A stretch of DNA of 64,000 nt from Verticillium longisporum (taxonomy: Eukaryota > Ascomycota > Sordariomycetes > Glomerellales > Plectosphaerellaceae), in assembly GCA_019188255.1 (NCBI GenBank), contig JAETXT010000003.1, forward strand, positions 5,952,001 through 6,016,000, written 5' to 3'. Positions 60,078 through 64,000 of the stretch are shown in pieces (positions within the stretch are counted from its first letter, which is position 1; each line of letters opens with the position of its first letter). The notes under the pieces are model-generated. The model did not search any database. It saw only the letters and a program-made list of their open reading frames with translations, and was not told the DNA's origin. A program made the translations under genes and the position numbers.

Positions 60078-63000
60078 ATGGCCCCACTTGCGCGCGAGCT
60101 ACAGTTCCAGGTGCTACAACATCCAGCCTCGTCACGAAAATCTCCCCGAGTGACGTCCAATCGTTCATCCCCAACCACCGCTTCAACCCATCAACACCAC
60201 CATCCCACCTTCGGTCGCCGCAGCCTCAAGCCGCGCATCTTCGGCGCACTCGCTCCAAGCGCCGCTGACATCGCAGAGCCCAGCATCACTGGCCTCGATG
60301 GCGCGGGCGACGTTCGTTGGGCCAAGCGCAACCGAACGACGACAGAGCGCGACACGATGAACGGTTTCGGAGCCAAACGACGAGCCGGCAGTCCCGCGGA
60401 CGGCGCAAGCTCCGACGATGGTCGGAAGCGCAAGGGCAATGGCGCCCTCGACCGCAAGAAGAAGGTGACGACGACGAACGGCAAGAACGCGAACACTTCG
60501 AAGCCTCGACCATCCAACGTGACCGCTTTTGGCACCGACACGTCCAACTATGACGCCGATCCCGGCACCTACGATACAGAAGCAAACAGCACGTATGCCA
60601 AGCGGATCTACGAGCAGCTGCGAAAAGACAGAATCCTCCCACCGAAATGGCCGTCCGATCCCGGGAACCCAGCGTCCAAGGGCGCCATGGCAAAATACAG
60701 AGAGACATCCAAGTCGTATCGCGACCGGGCGCGCGCTTCCTTGATGGCTGCTGGCCTGATTGACGACCCCGACAAGCCAAAGCGACTGGAAGACGCCATT
60801 GATTTCAAGGGCATCTGCGAGGATATGTGCCCCAATTTCGAAAAGATCACACGCATCACCGAGTTTGACGTGCAACATGCCGAAAAGGACTCGCAGACGT
60901 CGTTTCCCGTCATCAGCAAGATGGTGAAGAAACTGGCCAGATCGGCGGCAGGCCAGGAAGCTCCCCTACCAATGGACGTTCGGTCGACTGCAGCGCTCCG
61001 CCGGACGCTCGACTATTTGGTGGACGACCTCCTCGAGGACGAAGACAATCTGCCAATCCTGCATGGCTATCTCTGGGATCGCACGCGAGCCATTCGACGC
61101 GACTTTATCTTCCACTCAAGCATGGGCGCCGAAGAGATGAAGGACCAGGTCTACTGTCTCGAGACAATTGCGCGCTTCCACGTCACTTCGCTGCACCTGC
61201 TCTCCCGCCCCGACGTGACGCCAGAGGACTTTTCGGAGCAGCAAGAGATTGAACAGCTCGGCAAAGCATTGCTTTCACTGATGCACGCCTACGACGACAG
61301 CAAGGCGCAAGGCCTTGTTTGTGAAAACGAAACAGAGTTCAGGGCCTACCAGCTTCTCTTCAGCGCCAATCAACCAAATATCCTCGACAACGTCCAGCAG
61401 GAATGGGCGAACCCTCGATTATGGAAAGACTCTGACGAGATCAGAACCGCCGTCTCTCTAGTTGAGGCGTTGCAGAGCACTACTGATTTACACGGCCCTA
61501 TGGGTACCGCGCCGCACCTGGCGGTGTCAGGAGCCTACAACACGTACTTCAAGATCGTCGAGAACCCCGAGGTGTCCTATACCATGGCCTGTTTTGCGGA
61601 GATTCATTTTGGCCAGCTGCGGCGATCGATGCTCAAGACCTTACGACGAGCTTACTGGAGACCGAAAGTTTTGGCGAGGGACATCACACCCGCATTGCTA
61701 AATACCTTCCTGAGGTTCGACACCGAGGACGAAGCAATCGATTTTGTCGAGGAACACGGTATGAGCTGGGTCCCTCTTGAGGATGCGCCGGACGATGAAT
61801 ACAGGCAATACCTGAGGACGACCGATGGTATGGAGTTCCCGCGGCTTCATCACACAACCTCAGAAACCATTGTGGAGAAGAAGCGAGGCTCTCGAAGTCT
61901 TTCCGAAGTTATCCACCGCTCAGTATATGAAGATCCCTCAGCAACGGCGGCTTCAAACCGGTCCGGTACTGAGAAGCCATTCTTGCGGAGTACGGCAAAG
62001 TCACAGAGCACACCTAATGCTTCGGCGTTCCAGGGCTTTCAGAAGCCGACAAACGGTTTCGCAACTACCCAACCAACAGAAACCCCCTTCAGCCAAGGTA
62101 CTATTGTCTCTTTGTGGCACCTTAGTTGGGAGCCCTTGACAAAGAGATGTGAGACTGACTTGTGTCCTAGTATCATCCAATGGATTCGCAAAAATCAATG
62201 GCGGGACCACTACAAGTCCATTTTCCGCGCCCTCCTTTGGCCAGCCTTCAAGCACCACTCCTAGCCCTTTCCAAACAACCTCTTCACAACCCGCGGCGCA
62301 GAGTCCATTTGCTTCGTTGAGCGCTGCCACGGGACAACAGCCTCCGCCGCAAGCTTCAGCATTCTCGAGCCCATTCGCCTCTACACCGCAGCTTGCAGGG
62401 GGTTCTCCCAGCGAGAAGCCATCTCCGTTCGCCAGCCCCTTCACTCAGCCAGCAGCTACCGTTCAAAAGGCGAAAGAGACGTCCACGATACCCAGTCCTT
62501 TCAGTGCATTCGGAAAACCCACCGAAGTCCCCGCCCCCGCCGCTGTTGATGCCTCCACCAAACCCCCAAACTCGGCGGCATCACCTTTCGGCAGCCCTTT
62601 TTCACAAGCTCCGGCAACAACACAACAGCCAAGCCTGTCTTCAGAATCTTCGAGCCCCTTTGCAGGCCTCACCAAGACCGTGGAGAAACCTACCAGTCCG
62701 TTCGCGGCTCCCCCAGCTGGAGCTGATCAATCAAAGCCTGTTCCGAGTGCCGACGAAGGCCAATCTGTCTCAGGGCAAAGCAAGTTCCCTACACTTCCAG
62801 GCACAGCTGCGACATTAAAGACACCGCAGTTGTCGTTCCCACCACCAACGAGCACAACAGGGACGCCGAAGACTACCACATCTACACCTTTCTCTTTCTC
62901 ACCTACCACAAGCACTGGGGGTGCGGTACCCCCAGCAGCTACACTGTTACCTGGCAAGACCGTATCCCCGTTCCCCAGTGTGACAAGTCCGCCATCGATA

Positions 63001-64000
63001 ACGCCAGTCATCCCGCAAGATGCGGCGATAAAGCAAAAAGTACCCGATGCACCCAAGTCTTTGACTTCAACCCTGCCTGCAGGACCGCAGCAAAGTATCT
63101 TGGGTGGTTCGACCTCGACTACTCCGCCCGGAACTGCAGCGGCATTTCCAGCCACGATCGCGGCCACTCCAACATCAGTAGCGGTGCCAGCCCCCACCCA
63201 GCCACAGGCTCCCCCTGCGCCAAAGAGGGACCTTATGGCGGATTTCACGAATTGGTTTGTCAAGGGTGACGAAGGGCTACTGCAAGAGTTTGAAGTCTAC
63301 ATGGTGGAGCAGATTGTCAAAAAGACTTATGACGAGTTTGTCAAGGAAGAAGCAGAGAGGAAACGCAGAGAAGAGGAGGAAAGAGACTTGGCGGAAGCCC
63401 GCAAGTTTCAAGCCAACAACCACAGCGTCAAGTTTTTCAACCGTTGGAGGGAAATTGCACGGAAGAACCGTCAACACAGACGTCGTGTCAGGGATCGGGA
63501 AGAATACAAGGCGACGCTGGCCGAGAAATTCGCCGCCGAGGCGGCGCGGAAGAAGAAGGCGAAGCAAGTCGAAGCCGCTCGACTGGCCGCTCTCCAGCGC
63601 AGCAAGGGCATCGACCCGGTCGACGAGTTCAGAGACCTGCTCCAGATGCAGAAGGACAAGTCGCAGGACCACGAGGATGCGCTCTGGGCCAGCGGCGTCC
63701 TGGCAGGCATCCACGATGAACGCGAAGCGATTGCCAGTATCGTCAGACACCACATGCCCCCGCCAGCAGCACCGACGCCGAAGAAGTGGAAAAGTCGTTG
63801 CCTCCCAGCCACGTCAGCATCTCTCGGTCTGAATCGGCCAAGCCTGGTAGTGCCAAGACGCAGGCCTTGCGGGAGAAGTTCAGCGCCAGCACCAACAACC
63901 GCTCGACTTCATTCCGTCGCTCGCTGCCATCCAGCACCGGCAGCTCTTCTTTCCGGGCGTCTCCTCGCCGAGCGAACCTTCCAAGCGCCAAAGCAGGGTA
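60078..64000 (+). CDS. SAC3: Sac3/GANP mRNA export factor (C-terminus beyond window; one frame break)
   Basis: Scaffold of the TREX-2 complex at nuclear pores, linking transcription and mRNA export. Exon 1 runs 60078-62097 (the 60078 start is uncertain; ATG at 60357 is another choice), the intron is 62098-62170 and exon 2 runs from 62171 past the window end. The Sac3/GANP domain covers about residues 230-560: FKGICEDMCPNFEKITRITE, HGYLWDRTRAIRRDFIFHS and FAEIHFGQLRRSMLKTLRRA. A long Ser/Pro/Thr region with SPF/FG-like repeats follows, then the Cdc31/Sus1-binding type helix SVKFFNRWREIARKNRQ. At the C run 63757-63761 one further C is needed to continue from HHMPP into EEVEKSLPPSHVSIS and STSFRRSLPSSTGSS. 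As sequenced, the frame would end in unrelated residues. Confidence 0.92.

Overview
The window looks like a chromosome segment from a filamentous ascomycete, most likely a Sordariomycete (class-level inference). Short introns of about 49-90 bases have GTRNGT-type donors, CTRAC-like branch points and YAG acceptors. Genes are about 0.15-1 kb apart with no operons. The proteins include ascomycete-typical factors (Pet127, Loc1, Cwc2, Spo12, Ltv1, Lsg1) and Gln-rich regulators. I saw no tRNA, rRNA, CRISPR array or intact transposon.

Layout: 1-2360 holds divergent ELP2 and URM1. 2361-18445 is strikingly gene-poor: one Azf1-like zinc-finger gene (7018-8485, minus) lies between a 4.6-kb and a 10-kb stretch in which I find no convincing gene. 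18446-26378 carries a mitochondrial block (Flx1-like carrier, TOM7, PET127) plus the splicing factor SF3b4. 26742-34251 has a class-V aminotransferase-like gene with an in-frame stop, an unknown seven-helix membrane protein and the cohesin loader Mau2/Scc4 with a long Gln-rich N-terminus. 35352-41704 has an alpha/beta hydrolase, LOC1, a decayed gene and an amino-acid permease. 43251-53991 has ArgJ, an acyl-CoA dehydrogenase ending in SRL, a Spo12-like protein, Drg1/Rbg1, Cwc2, UreF and a small unknown protein. 54191-64000 has RFC4, LSG1, LTV1 and SAC3 (cut by the window end).

Most genes are housekeeping and fall into themes: wobble-uridine tRNA modification (ELP2, URM1), ribosome assembly (LOC1, LSG1, LTV1), translation GTPase (DRG1), splicing (SF3B4, CWC2), mRNA export (SAC3), chromosome biology (MAU2, RFC4, SPO12) and mitochondria (FLX1-like, TOM7, PET127, ArgJ). 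Five pairs are head-to-head with 385-521 bp between start codons. ELP2/URM1 and LSG1/LTV1 each join functionally related genes.

Two things matter to a user. First, six places in five conserved genes need exactly one extra base, apparently in a G/C run, to restore the frame; this looks like systematic sequence error rather than biology. Second, several genes are fragmented by introns and easy to miss (TOM7: 53 residues in five exons; DRG1: a 15-base microexon). I found no evidence of a new defence, mobile or biosynthetic system. The best candidates for something undescribed are the 7-helix protein, the conserved-looking small protein at 53595-53991 and the gene deserts around the Azf1-like factor.
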